NCBI GenBank assembly: GCA_018398805.1
Contig: JAGFBZ010001548.1
Coordinates: 732,001-796,000, forward strand
DNA: 64,000 nt
Reading direction: 5' to 3'
Origin: Hirundichthys speculiger
Lineage: Eukaryota > Chordata > Actinopteri > Beloniformes > Exocoetidae
The translations under genes and the position numbers were made by a program. Below, piece by piece: positions 11,061 through 20,990 of the stretch; position 1 is the first letter of the stretch, and every line of letters starts with the position of its first letter. Under the pieces are notes generated by a model, which saw only the letters and a list, made by a program, of their open reading frames with translations, was not told the DNA's origin and did no database searches.

Positions 11061-11580
11061 GCATTTCGTGCACGTGAGTACCACAGTAGTACAAATCTTG
11101 GGATCAGGTAGTTTTATGATTTTGTACTCCAAATAAGTATTGTTGTATTGTTGATATCTTTGTCTTAACCCTATTGTAAAATATTTGTTCTGTTTTTTCT
11201 GACTGAGGTCATGGTACTGGTTACCGCCGCTGTGCAGAGATGCCTGACTTCCCCATTTACTGGGAAAAGTCACAAGTTGGTGGTTCCAGCTGAGTGTACC
11301 AACAAGAAGGTATCATTATTGAGCAATTTCCCAGTAAAATGTGAAAAGTCAGGAATGAGTTCTGTTGTTAACTGCAGAATATTTGTGTGTTCTTGCAGTT
11401 TGTCTTCATCGTTGGTGACTCCCATCTACGAAGCATCGTAGATGGTTTTGTGACGATGCCAGAGGGAGGACTGTCGTTTGGTGCTATGTCAACACCAGGG
11501 GCGTCTGCAGCGCAGTTGAGGACTGAGGTACTGAAGACCATTCTGCCCCACACACCCGACTTATTAGTTACCTATTACTT
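11061..11580 (+). pseudogene. SGNH-hydrolase-like multi-copy gene, copy 1 (partial)
   Basis: Three exon pieces can be placed by comparison with the inverted copy at 34.0-35.5 kb. An exon end (to 11073, donor CAC|GTGAGT) is fused to the LINE. Exon 11208-11309 encodes VQRCLTSPFTGKSHKLVVP. Exon 11399 to about 11563 begins [22 protein letters not shown] looks like block I of SGNH/GDSL hydrolases, with the serine as nucleophile. Introns are also similar between the two copies, so the duplication was at DNA level. The piece stops after LPHTPDLL. I recognise this as a high-copy teleost gene family of unknown role; a link to a transposon is inference. Confidence 0.6.
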
Positions 11581-11797
11581 ATTAGACTGACTTAGTTGTG
11601 AAAATAATGACTGATACTGGAAGTGTGAGCAGTACAGAAAGATGAATGGTGAGAAGACATTACTTTGCTGCTGACCATCTGCTCCAGCTCATACTCCTTT
11701 ATTTTTACAGCTAATCGCATACATCAAAATACGCATTTGACACTGTTAACCAGCCTTTGTCATGCCACATTCACAGACGGTGGTCAGCATGAAAACA

Positions 11798-11836
11798 TAC
11801 ACTATGTCGCCAAAAGTATTCGGACACCTTACTTGA
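11798..11836 (+). mobile_element. Tc1-like terminal repeat fragment
   Basis: TACACTATGTCGCCAAAAGT and the following bases look like the end of a fish Tc1-family element. Only about 40 bases are present, so this is either a footprint or an internal deletion product. Confidence 0.4.
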
Positions 11837-11849
11837 CTCATTGTCTCCA

Positions 11850-12725
11850 AGCTATACCACCAATCTTTGCCTCCCGTAAAACCATTGGTGGTAATGCTAC
11901 AGAAAATTGGTATTTGTTGAGGCTACTCCCACTTATGATTGGCTCCAAAGTACAGGAAGAAGACCAAGCATGGCAATTGTTGATGACACTAAAAGATCTT
12001 GTTGAGCTAGTTATGTCACCCACTCACACAGATGAAAGCATTGGTTTCCTCGATAGCCTGATTTCAGAGCACAGACATAGATTTACCATTGTCCTTCCAC
12101 AAGCGAACCTGATCCCAAAAGACCATTTCGTAGAGCACTACCCACAGTTCATTAAATCATTTGGCCCCCTAGTGTCCTTATGAACAATGAGGTTTGAAGC
12201 CAAGCACCACTTCTTTAAGAAGATTGTAAAACAGACTAACTGCTTTCGTAACATTTTGAAGTCTATGGCAAACAAACATGATAGCATGTCATCTCCATGC
12301 TTCAGTTGTAAAAAAGCCTGCCGTGTCTGTATCAAAGATGTCAAGAGTTCCATTAGAAGTTGTAAATGAGAACATACAGGAATTCCTATCACAGAAATAT
12401 CCAGACAAGACAGGTCTTAATTTGGCCAACCAGGTAGAATTTCAAGGCACCAGTTACAGTGTTCGCATGATGCTGGCATATGGCTCCACTGCTGGGTTGC
12501 CCGATTTTGCTGAAATACTTCAAATCATCATTGTTCGTGACACCTTAGTGTTTGTAGTAAAACTGCAAAGTGCATGGTAGTCTGAGCATTTTAGATGTTT
12601 CAAGTTGGAGTCCACAAGAGTAGTTCAAAGTAATTGAGCAGTCACAACTCACTGACACAAACCCATTGGCTACCTATGCAGTGGAACGCAACTGCATGGT
12701 TTCACTGAAACACCACATCTGCTTG
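11850..12725 (+). pseudogene. Multi-copy zinc-finger/EnSpm-like transposase C-terminus, broken
   Basis: The reading frame carries NWYLLRLLPLMIG, then a helical stretch, then DHFVEHYPQFIKSFGPL, then MRFEAKHHFFKK. This layout (His-Tyr-Pro, Gly-Pro, Glu-x-x-His) is that of the C-terminal part of a large, very repetitive fish protein family. It is reminiscent of EnSpm/CACTA-type transposases; that assignment is inference. A TGA at 12181-12183 replaces an expected tryptophan just before TMRFEAKH, a one-base frameshift lies near 12285, and TAG follows SAW at about 12580. The N-terminal half is absent. It sits 270 bases after the SGNH-like pieces and upstream of the SAMD3-like pseudogene, all on the same strand. 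Confidence 0.6.
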
Positions 12726-13169
12726 TCAAACTAGGTAAAATAACCCAAGTCCGTCCTACATGTTTTTCTACTTACTCCTTCTGTTGAATGTCAGTTTCAC
12801 TTTGCAGAAGAAGATGCCATTTTAAGATTTTTAAGAAAATACTGCAATGATGGTGGAAACAAAACAAACATCAGACACAAATTAATATTTCTGTTTTTGT
12901 TTGTATTGCCCCAAAGTTCTTCTTTAAGTTTATTATTGATGTCATAGTGCACACCAGCACCACTCTTCTTTTTAAAGCCATAATAATCAACATAAGATAA
13001 AATTATCACCTTTTGGACAATGTTTCATTATCAAAATTCATCAAAAGATTTTAATTTCCTCTTAAAAGTATGTATATTTATTTGATACTTGATTTGTGTA
13101 GGTCAAACATCAGTCAGGTTGTGAAAATGTTTAGTATTTGTTTATTTGTTGTTTTATTATACCATGTCT
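12726..13169. other. AT-rich non-genic stretch
   Basis: There is no coding potential and no recognised repeat. It lies between the EnSpm-like pseudogene and an LTR fragment. Confidence 0.4.
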
Positions 13170-13643
13170 TTATTATACTGGCTGGACAGAGCGCGTAAAC
13201 CGGTCTTCCTTGCCGGTGGCTGACTAGCGCGCCGCTGGATGGCCTTGCGGTTGCTGGCTGGGAGCAGTGATGGGCCAGGGTAGGCCCGAGAGAGGATGCT
13301 GTGGGTCATGCGGAGTAGATCCGAGCAGGAGAGCCGATGAACAGGAGGAGAGGAGAAGCAGCAAGAGGGCGAAGAGAAAAGAGAGCAAGAGCGTGAGCTG
13401 GCAGAGCTCACGGTATTTAAATGGCGGGTCTCTGATCTGCCTCCGTTTGGGAACCCCCGCTGTTAGAGTAGGGGTCCACGGCCAGTGAAGGGCCGTGAGA
13501 GGGGGTGACGTCATGTTTCACACCTAGGTGTGAAACTGAAACTGCCAGGCATGCTGGGGGGGTTGAGTTTTTTTTAAGATTTCCTTTGTCCTTTGTCTCA
13601 GGAAAACCATGCGGACTCTGTGATCACATGTTGTGGCCCAATA
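13170..13643 (+). mobile_element. Solo-LTR family, 3'-part fragment (copy C)
   Basis: GCGCGTAAACCGGTCTTCCTT and the following bases match 18729-18830 in LTR copy B, and the run down to TTGTGGCCCAATA matches the LTR 3' end. A TATA-like GGTATTTAAATGG lies at about 13411. The point GTCCACGGCCAGTGAAGGG corresponds to the place where the Harbinger element sits in copy A, and is empty here. The 5' part of U3 is missing and the terminal CAACA is mutated. Confidence 0.65.
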
Positions 13644-15603
13644 ATAATCAGTTCTTCACTCTAACATCAACCGATGTGGTTAATGACAAGGACACAATCA
13701 AACTACTTCAAACAGAATCTTCTGTTAATTTGATATTGACTTCTGTCAGTGAGCCTTCAGATTCCTCCACTCCAGTGCCGCTGGATCTTTGTCCTTAAGA
13801 TGAGAGTTCCTCAACTAGCTCATCTCACACAATTTTACAACCTTCAGTGGAGTATCAATCAGCGTTGGCCAACCAATTTTGTGATACCTGTCTTTTCATT
13901 AGGTGCCAAAATGATTCTTAAAGCTGGAAATAAAGCTCATGAACGTGATGGCTCACTCCTCCAGAATACAAGTATCTACTCTGAGATACTAGAGAAACTT
14001 GCAGAAGCGATCTACCGCTACCAGGCATATCCCAATGATGTCCAACAACTGGAAGTTGTAGAAGCTCTACTAAACAAGCACCCATGCTTGAGGGAGCCTG
14101 GAACATCATATTCAGGCACATATGGGTGGCAGAATCATCTCAAAATGAAGATGGCCAATTACCGAAGTAAACTGAGCAGGCAAAATGTCCCTTGTCCTGA
14201 GCTTCACATCAACTCCTTGAAAAGGAAGTCCCCTGGCAAAAGACATCCTGCAAAAAAATGCTAGAAACCGAAGAGAGCTGAGGTAAATTTCCTTCCTCCA
14301 GATCCAAGTGGGGAAACCAGTGAGACTCTGGAGAGGAACAGACAAGAGCTCCTTAACGAGGTTAAGAAGCACAACAATGCTAAATTAATTAAAGAAAAAA
14401 TGGCCAACACATTTTCCCATCGAAGGCTTGAGGTTGTGAGTGATAGTACTGCTGCTGCTGACTTCAAAGAGAGATGGCCTACTTTGTTTTGTGAAACTGA
14501 GGTACGCGAGTCGATAAATCTTTAAACATTGTACTTGCACTTTATTGAGCTGTAATGATTAATGAAGGAATTTTCTAATGAACTAATTAATTTTTGGAAC
14601 ATGTAAAGTTCTATAAAAATATTGATGTACTTGTGAATCTTTTGTCCAATCAGATTAAGGAAGAATTCAAGAGAATAACAACCATCCCCCTGGAGCAAAC
14701 CTTCATGCGCAAACTTGATGAGTACACACCGAAACTTATTGCACTGATGAAAGCCAAGGGGGGTGCTGTGGGGATCAAGATGAGACCACACCTGGACAGA
14801 CTGACTCAGGTGTGCTTGTTTTGTTTATTCATATGTTTTGTTACAGGGAGATGGGCCAACATTTGTTTTCTCTCTCACACTCATATACATCCATACAGCA
14901 CAAGTCTTACACTTTGTAGATTCAATACCCTCGTATGCTCTGGGTCCAAGCAATTAAAACGCAAAAGCAAAAACATGCACCTGTGTTTTTACTTGACAGT
15001 TAATTTTGTATGTATAATGGTTACGTTCATGTTTTTAATCTGCTCACAGACACAGAGCATTGAGACGAGATGTGAAACCGTCATCCGCAGCCTGATACTG
15101 TACCTTGGTGAGAGGGAAGAGGAACTTTTTGAAGACTGCTTGGTATAACATGATTTTAATAAATTGATTTTAAATAAATTGAATGACTCAAGTTAATCTA
15201 ATGTTCAAATTAAGAGGAAAGAGATATTCTTGTATTAATTTTCCCTGATAATGAAGTCACTTTGAATAATTTATGAATGTATTATTTGTTTCTCAACATT
15301 CTTTTTTTTGTTGTACGTTGTATGCAGGAGGACAGCCGGGGTGATGTCAGTTGCCACATCCTCAAAATACTCGTCATTCATGGTGCTGATGAGGATCCAG
15401 TTGATGTCTCCATGAGAGGCCATGAGATTTTGCCAGGATGTAAGAGTACTGCGAAAGCCTGCTCATTGCTCATGAGACTGATTTATGCCCTTAACTTGGC
15501 ATACCCTCCCACTTAACACTACACATTCGAAGTCTTCCAAAAACTCTTGCTGGAGCCCGATGGATTTAAACTGCCCCCAAAAATAAACAACTTAAAGCTG
15601 AAG
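13644..15603 (+). pseudogene. SAMD3-like high-copy gene, pseudogene
   Basis: Four exon pieces are visible. (1) About 13830-14501: [19 protein letters not shown], then [19 protein letters not shown], then [13 protein letters not shown] and [11 protein letters not shown], ending GAG|GTACGC. (2) 14654-14809: IKEEFKRITTIPLEQTF, ending CAG|GTGTGC. (3) 15050-15142: SIETRCETVIRSLILYLGE. (4) 15328-15603: MRGHEILPGCKSTAKACSLL, then LIYALNLAYPP. These match the body of 'sterile alpha motif domain-containing protein 3-like' proteins, which are extremely repetitive in teleost annotations. Function is unknown; the SAM domain itself is not seen here. In-frame stops are at 14262-14264 (TAG) and about 15515 (TAA). 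The last exon is interrupted at 15604 by a short retroelement with a 15-bp target duplication and resumes at about 15857. Confidence 0.68.
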
Positions 15604-15841
15604 GGAGCTTTCATGCTCTCCACTACCTGGAACAGCATCCTGGAGGAGTGAACGGTCAGCAGAGGGCGTGACTCGCCTATCAAATCTGACAGGTGAATCA
15701 CGCCTTCATCCATCAGCTGATAAATGACGCATCACAGAAACACCGGTGACACTCTGATGAAGGCGGAAGTACAAGCCGAAACATGTCAGGTAAATAAACA
15801 ACCTAAAACATTTTTGTCTGTAATAAAAGAACTATCTAACT
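15604..15841 (+). mobile_element. Short retroelement with hammerhead-like core, 15-bp TSD
   Basis: The 238 bases are flanked by perfect 15-bp direct repeats AACTTAAAGCTGAAG (15589-15603 and 15842-15856), so the insert is exactly defined. Near its 3' end it has CTGATGA...GCC GAAAC ATGTC (15754-15787) followed by an A-rich tail. Penelope-like elements are known to carry hammerhead ribozyme motifs of this form with a minimal stem III. The copy has no coding capacity, so it is either a 5'-truncated Penelope-like element or a non-autonomous relative. Confidence 0.65.
15754..15787 (+). ncRNA. Hammerhead-ribozyme-like motif
   Basis: CTGATGA (15754-15760) is followed by stem II GGC (15762-15764) pairing with GCC (15775-15777), then GAAA (15778-15781), then CATG (15782-15785) and TC, so the expected cleavage point is after 15787. 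CATG is self-complementary, which would allow stem III to form between two copies. Stem I is weak: only about four pairs with one bulge between 15749-15753 and 15788-15791. The copy is probably inactive or slow. Confidence 0.5.
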
Positions 15842-15856
15842 AACTTAAAGCTGAAG

Positions 15857-16439
15857 TTGTTTTCATACATGCGTTTCATGACTTTGTCATCCAGAGGAGA
15901 AAAATGTGGAATCAGGATCCTTGTTGAGAGTCTACCATTATGCACGTACCTTTCTGAAGAAATGACTGAGTTCCAGTAAATGTTTGTTTACTTGTGGGAA
16001 AATACCTGTCAAATTATTTTTTTCTTAAATAAGGTGTTAATTACACTAAGATTTTGTTCATCTACTACTGTTAGACTCCATAAGCTGTTAATTTTTGATT
16101 TCTTCTGTTGCTATTATTTTATAGTGAACTTGTTTAAATGTTGAAGTGACACTGTTTGAGAGTGTATGTTCGTAAGATTTTAACTGTATATTCAAGATGT
16201 CACTGTTACCGGATATATTTTAAATTCAAAATTAAAAAAAAAAACAGAAAAATAAACACTTTAACTGCATTGCAATTTCTTAATGTAATATGTGATGAAT
16301 ATATATTAAATACATAGAATATTGGTTAAATTTATTCAGTAACATTTATTAGAAGAAAACTAAAAATGATTACCTAATTTAAATGAGTAATGTAATGCAA
16401 TGTAACCAAGCAAATTAAAATGCCAAGCACAAGGAAATA
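15857..16439. other. AT-rich non-genic stretch
   Basis: The first 45 bases may continue the SAMD3-like exon after the retroelement. The rest has no gene and no clear repeat. Confidence 0.35.
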
Positions 16440-16745
16440 ATTAAAATTTACTAAATTACAGTAGTACAGCAAATACTGCAGATAAATAAAATTTACTTAA
16501 AATTTTGAGGAAAAAGATGTTCCTATCTATGAAAAATGAGTAGACTTTACTTAATTTGTATAAATCTTACTTAAAACTTGGGTGTGTTCATGTAAATGTT
16601 ACCTAATATCTTCACAACTGTTATGTTTTATGGTAAGTAAATTTTACTTGATACTGGCAAGTGAGTATTACTTGATATCGCGTCATTAGATTTTACTTAA
16701 TTTGCGTGCAAATACTTACAATATATTTTTTAAGTAAATCTTATG
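16440..16745. repeat. Irregular array of TTTACTTAA-type motifs
   Basis: Versions of AATTTTACTTAA or its complement TTAAGTAAAT occur at about 16445, 16488, 16546, 16565, 16632, 16668, 16690 and 16728, at uneven spacing and in both orientations. It could be the terminal region of a non-autonomous DNA transposon or a decayed minisatellite. Confidence 0.4.
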
Positions 16746-16780
16746 AGTCATTTTTTTCAGTAAGCTATAGTAAATATAGT

Positions 16781-17205
16781 TACCTCCGCCAAGGAGGTAA
16801 TGTTTTCGGTGGTGTTTATCTGTTTGTCTGTCTGTGTACAAGATAACTCAAAAAGTTATGGATGGATTTTGATGAAATTTTCAGGAGTTGTCAGAAATGT
16901 GAAAAGGAAGAACTGATTTCATTTTGGGTGTGAGTCAGAAGAAATCCTGGATTCTGGATCACTTTCAAATTTTCGATAACATTGGGGTCAGTGGAGCCGA
17001 AAATTTTGTTTCCCAATATCTCTGTTAATTATTGCCCAAAACTCATGAAATTTCACTCAGGGATTGACAATGGAAACCTCTATCAAATTTAAAGGACTGA
17101 TCCGGATCTGATCCAAAACGCGGATTTTATCGCAATCTGTAAATAACTATATGGGAGAATTGTTGTGCTTGGCGAAGGTCTGCACTCTGAGTGCTTTTCT
17201 AATTT
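16781..17205. repeat. Interspersed repeat with CCGCCAAGGAGG ends
   Basis: The left end is ACCTCCGCCAAGGAGGTAAT and the right end contains CTTGGCGAAGGTCTGC, so the ends share an inverted CGCCAAG core. Inside is AAGATAACTCAAAAAGTTATG followed by GATGAAATTTTCAGG. This is a repeat widespread in fish and invertebrates; I believe it is a non-autonomous DNA transposon. A shorter relative is at 20400-20515. Confidence 0.6.
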
Positions 17206-17669
17206 TTGCTGTTATCAGACACATAGTTTGTCATGACATACCGAAAAATGTCAGGTACAAGCTAAAACGATTAGTTACTGCTGTTGAAATTTCTTTCTTT
17301 TGTTTTTTTTCTTATAGACATTATTTATGACATAACAAATACATGTTATTTATTAAATAAAAAGACACACAAAGTTGATAAATTGAAGTTAATAAATTAA
17401 TAAATTTATCAATAAAGAAATTAATAAATTGAATAAACAGTTAATAAATTGAAACGGGGCACCACCTGATAAATCAGGAAAAAGGACTAAAAGCACAATC
17501 GGTCTCAAAGTGGCTGTTGGTCTATGCATGCCGGCCTGAGACCAGCATGTGGCGCTATAGAGCAACAGAGAAGGTGTGAGTCCGAGCAGAGACTTCTTCA
17601 ACCAGCAAATGTTACAAAACTGTGTAAAATAACCACAAACAACTTCTCTCATAAGAATATATCAGAATT

Positions 17670-17862
17670 TTTTTTTTTTTTAAAGATTTTTTTTGGCACT
17701 AGTGGCCTTTATTCATAGTATAGAGAGAGAGACAGGAGGGGGGGAAAGACATTTGGCAAGGGGTCGACGAGCCGGGAGTCGAACTCACGACCAGCTGCAC
17801 GAGGACTGCAGCCTCTGTGCATGGGCCGCCTGCCCTAACCACTGTGCTACCGGGGACGGCCC
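17670..17862 (-). mobile_element. tRNA-derived SINE with 13-bp target duplication
   Basis: ATATATCAGAATT flanks it exactly (17657-17669 and 17863-17875). Read on the minus strand it starts GGCCGTCCCCGGTAGCACAG, has an A box (GGTAGCACAGTGG) and a B box (GAGTTCGACTCCC), then a pyrimidine-rich body and AATAAAGGCCACTAGTGCC before an A-rich tail. It is inserted in LTR copy B, so it is younger than that LTR. Confidence 0.9.
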
Positions 17863-18060
17863 ATATATCAGAATTTATTAACACAAATATTAAAATGAAC
17901 AAACACTTGAATCAAAATCCTGATATATACTAACTAAAAGACGACTAAACTAACATAAGTAAATAACATTAGATGGAAAAGAGTGTCAACTTATATACAT
18001 GTATGCTGAGGACTGTGTGTGTGTGATAAACTAAGATGACTTAATACTGTGAGGAGGATT

Positions 18061-18125
18061 CTAAGACGGCGGCCGAGATCACGTGGTCACTCGTCCCTTA
18101 CCAAGATGGTGGACGAGGTCACGTG
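18061..18125 (+). promoter_or_regulatory. YY1-like/E-box modules in LTR U3 (copy B)
   Basis: Two modules stand in tandem: AAGACGGCGGCCGAGATCACGT (shown as two parts: AAGACGGCGGCC at 18063 and CACGTG at 18080) and AAGATGGTGGACGAGG with CACGTG at 18120. Each YY1-like core is followed 6-8 bases later by an E-box. Confidence 0.55.
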
Positions 18126-18915
18126 GTAACGTCCTCACAAAGATAGTAGTAAGGAGATAAAAAGGAAAGGCTAAACAAGGCGATTTCTAACCACCGAGGT
18201 TGTGATCGCTCCTGAGACTTCCACACAGGATAGAGAGTGTGGAGCAGACTTCCGCACTCAAGTCCTGATTGTTTATCTGGAAATCAGGGCCCGATCAGCC
18301 AGTGGTGAGGAAACACGATCGTCATGTGGGAGGATACGCGCTGGTGGATCACCGGTGGGCTCAATCATAAACAGAGATATACAATAAAGCGACGTAATCA
18401 CAAAAAATATTAATTAAGCTAAACAGCTCTGCCCAGACACAAAAGCCTCTTACTTTTGTTGCTGAGGGGGGTTTCCGAGGGGGGAATCGGAGGTGATTGG
18501 AGTCTGGGAAGGATGACTGATATTGGTAACAGCGGGACCGCTGTTGGGTTACGCTCTGCGGATGTGGTCCTGGCTTTCTCTCGGTTGCCGTGGGGGTGCA
18601 GGTCGCAGCGTCTCAGCACAGCCGGGTCCCCTTATAAAGGCACGTGGAGCCGTTGCGTCTTCCCGTGGTGGCACCGTGCCTCTTTCACGCCGATGTGTGC
18701 GGGTCACTTGTGGTACTGGCCTGATGGGGCGCGTAAACCAGTCTTCCTTTACAGGTGGCTCACTAGCGCGTTGCTGGATGGGCCTCATGGTTGCGGGCTG
18801 GAAGATGTGGCGGGCCAGAGTAGGCCGAAAGGAATATCCTTTATGTCATGTGGAGCAGGTCCAAGCAGAAGAGCCAAAGAGCAGGGAAGAGAAGACACAC
18901 TGATGGTGTCTACCG

Positions 18916-18924
18916 TATATAAGG
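18916..18924 (+). promoter_or_regulatory. TATA box of LTR copy B
   Basis: TATATAAGG lies about 200 bases before the LTR end and about 100 bases before AATAAA. This is the expected U3/R position and fixes the LTR orientation as plus. Confidence 0.6.
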
Positions 18925-19025
18925 CTGCAGGGATGCAATCCGCCTTCGCCAGGAACCCCTGCTGTGTAGTCGGGGGTCCTCAGCCAGTAAAAGGCAAGGT
19001 GTCCCTTCACACCATGCCTTGCAAC

Positions 19026-19031
19026 AATAAA
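19026..19031 (+). terminator. Poly(A) signal of LTR copy B
   Basis: AATAAA lies 88 bases before the terminal CA. The equivalent hexamer in copy A is at 7103-7108. Confidence 0.6.
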
Positions 19032-19119
19032 ACGTTGCAAAGCATGTTGGGGGTTGCAGTCCAGTGGTCCTTTCTCACAAACCATGCAGTCTCTGTAACT
19101 CATGGCCTGTGGCCCAACA

Positions 19120-20399
19120 GACACAATATGTTTAAAAGTATGAAAAAAAAGCTGTAGAATTGTTTTCTAACTAAATTAAGATTGGTAGACAAAGGCCTAT
19201 CTAGGTAACGCTCACCTTACATGATCAACTTGTTATTTGTCTGGTATGTTAATTACGCTCCAAAACTTAATGTCTTCTGCATGTTTTATTTAAACATTTG
19301 CTGATCTCAGCAGGATAATGAATCTCATTACAGAAACTTTAACTGTAACTTCTAACAAAAAGGGAATGCTCAAAAATGTATAACAAATTAAAATTGAAAT
19401 GATTCACACTTGTGCCTTCATATAAATGATTAGAAACATTACAATATTTATGAAAACAGATATATATAAACACTTGAACAACAGATTCATACAATAAAAA
19501 TAAAAAGTATTTTTTCCAATGAACAAAAATTATCAGAGAAAGAAAATCCCTCTGCAGACAAACAAATTTACCGTCTATAAGCAGACTCAGTAGGTCCCAA
19601 AAACATCTCTCCTTTCATTTACCTGAGCATATTGCTGGGCAGTATCTTTTCTGTCCAGTTTGTCAAGTCTGTCTCGGTGAATATGGCACATCGGGGAAAG
19701 TTAACAGGCAGCATGATACTTCCATTATAAAAATAACAACATTAAAAGATATACACCTACAGCCGAGAATGCTGTTATTTTACATTTAGCCTACTTCAGG
19801 TAAGTCCAAATGACTAGTTAGCTGGTTATACATCCAGCTTTCTGTGATGCATGTTTTTGATTGATTAATGGACCAAAATAAAAAACTAACTAAAACTAAA
19901 CTAACAAAACTAAACTAGCGACTCAACATTACAAAACAAGTATTTTTCACACCTGGGAAACCAGGCAAAGGATATCTTTTTGTACTTGAAATAAACACTG
20001 TGATTTTTCTCCTCCCTCTTCTCTGGCTTTAATGTGGCAGAAAGATCACCATCTCAGTCATCAGACAGTTGTTTATGATTCACCATGGTCACCGCAACAG
20101 GCACCAGCACCCCTTAGGACCCCGGGGCCGAAATGGTGCATTACATTTACATTGGAAATCGGAACTTGAAGCGCCAAACAACATAATGTCAGAACTGAGC
20201 ACTTCCCAGTTTAAAAACTGGAACGTCATGGAACAGGGAATTTGAAAAAAAAAAAAAAAAACGAACAGTAAATGGAATTAAACGAAAACCCCTGATAGAT
20301 GCTAGATTTCAATCCTTTTCCAACTTTAAGCTTCAAATTTACGAGTACAGCTAAACGCACCATTAGTTGTAGCAGAAACACAGATGCTATCAAATGGCT
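19120..20399. other. Non-genic stretch with one possible exon remnant
   Basis: Mostly AT-rich. On the minus strand about 19727-19637 reads as an open piece (FTETDLTNWTEKILPSN) ending at a donor-like CTCAG|GTAAAT. I do not recognise the protein. The GC-richer part 20040-20230 could belong to the same decayed element. Confidence 0.3.
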
Positions 20400-20515
20400 C
20401 AGCTGTGCCGGATCACTTTCTGGATCCAGGAATTTTTAAAAGGATTCTTTATCATTGTGAGATAGACGAGCTGCTTGGTGGAGGTCTGCGCATGCTGAGA
20501 GCTTTTTTAATTTCT
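20400..20515. repeat. Fragment of the repeat seen at 16781-17205
   Basis: GGATCACTTTCTGGATCC followed by TTTAAAAGGATTCTTTATC and the end GGAGGTCTGCGCATGCTGAG matches the 3' half of that repeat type. The left half is missing. Confidence 0.5.
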
Positions 20516-20796
20516 ACCTATGTTTGGTGCCTTACATACGGATGGTGGTGGTGGTGGTGGGGGGGGTGTGTGTGGCAGATAGGGATCAATATAAATCTGG
20601 GGGGGACATGTCCCCCCCATCCCCAGTGCCATCTGCACCCTTGTCATATAATCAGATTGTGTCCTATATTCAAGCTAATATGGTCATTAACTAGAAATCT
20701 AAATAATAAAAATCCTTTTATTGTCATTTTACAAGAGTGATATGAGATTAAAAAAGTAACTATGGATACAGCTCAATAAGAAAGGTGAAAGTGGGA
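20516..20796. other. Non-genic, with GGT run and G/C palindrome
   Basis: A GGTGGTGGTGG run lies at 20541-20570, and a near-perfect palindrome GGGGGGACATGTCCCCCC at about 20599-20617. The latter resembles ends or interiors of fish hAT elements, but the element cannot be delimited. Confidence 0.35.
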
Positions 20797-20990
20797 AGAA
20801 AAAAGGTGAAGACACCAGTCAGTGGATCATGTTAGTGTCTCCCTGCAGCGTAGACCTATAGCAGCATAGCTATGATGAGGCTATATTTCAGACCAGCCTG
20901 CTCTTGTCTTGGTCTTTAGCCATTCCTGTAACTGTAGCTATTACTATTGGCCATAACACACTATTGTATAGACTAACTGTAGGCTTTACT
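20797..20990 (-). mobile_element. LINE 3'-UTR fragment
   Basis: The run through CTGCAGCGTAGACCTATAGC, AGCATAGCTATGATGAGGC and ACTAACTGTAGGCTTTACT matches 50380-50570, which is the 3' part of the minus-strand LINE at 49661-52335. Confidence 0.65.

Larger units (their letters stand above)
17452..19119 (+). mobile_element. Solo LTR, copy B
   Basis: It aligns with copy A from GAAACGGGGCACCACCTG (17452) to GGCCCAACA (19119), with only a SINE nested in it. It gives the cleanest view of the LTR 3' part: a TATA box at 18916 and AATAAA at 19026, about 94 bases before the end. The 5' end differs: instead of TGTTGTGCAATA there are AATTAATAAA repeats (17376-17450), so the first 100 or so bases are lost or replaced. 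No coding sequence follows the LTR. Confidence 0.72.

Noticed and set aside
20599..20617. G/C palindrome as a regulatory hairpin
   Set aside because: It matches a phrase common in fish hAT elements; nothing links it to regulation.
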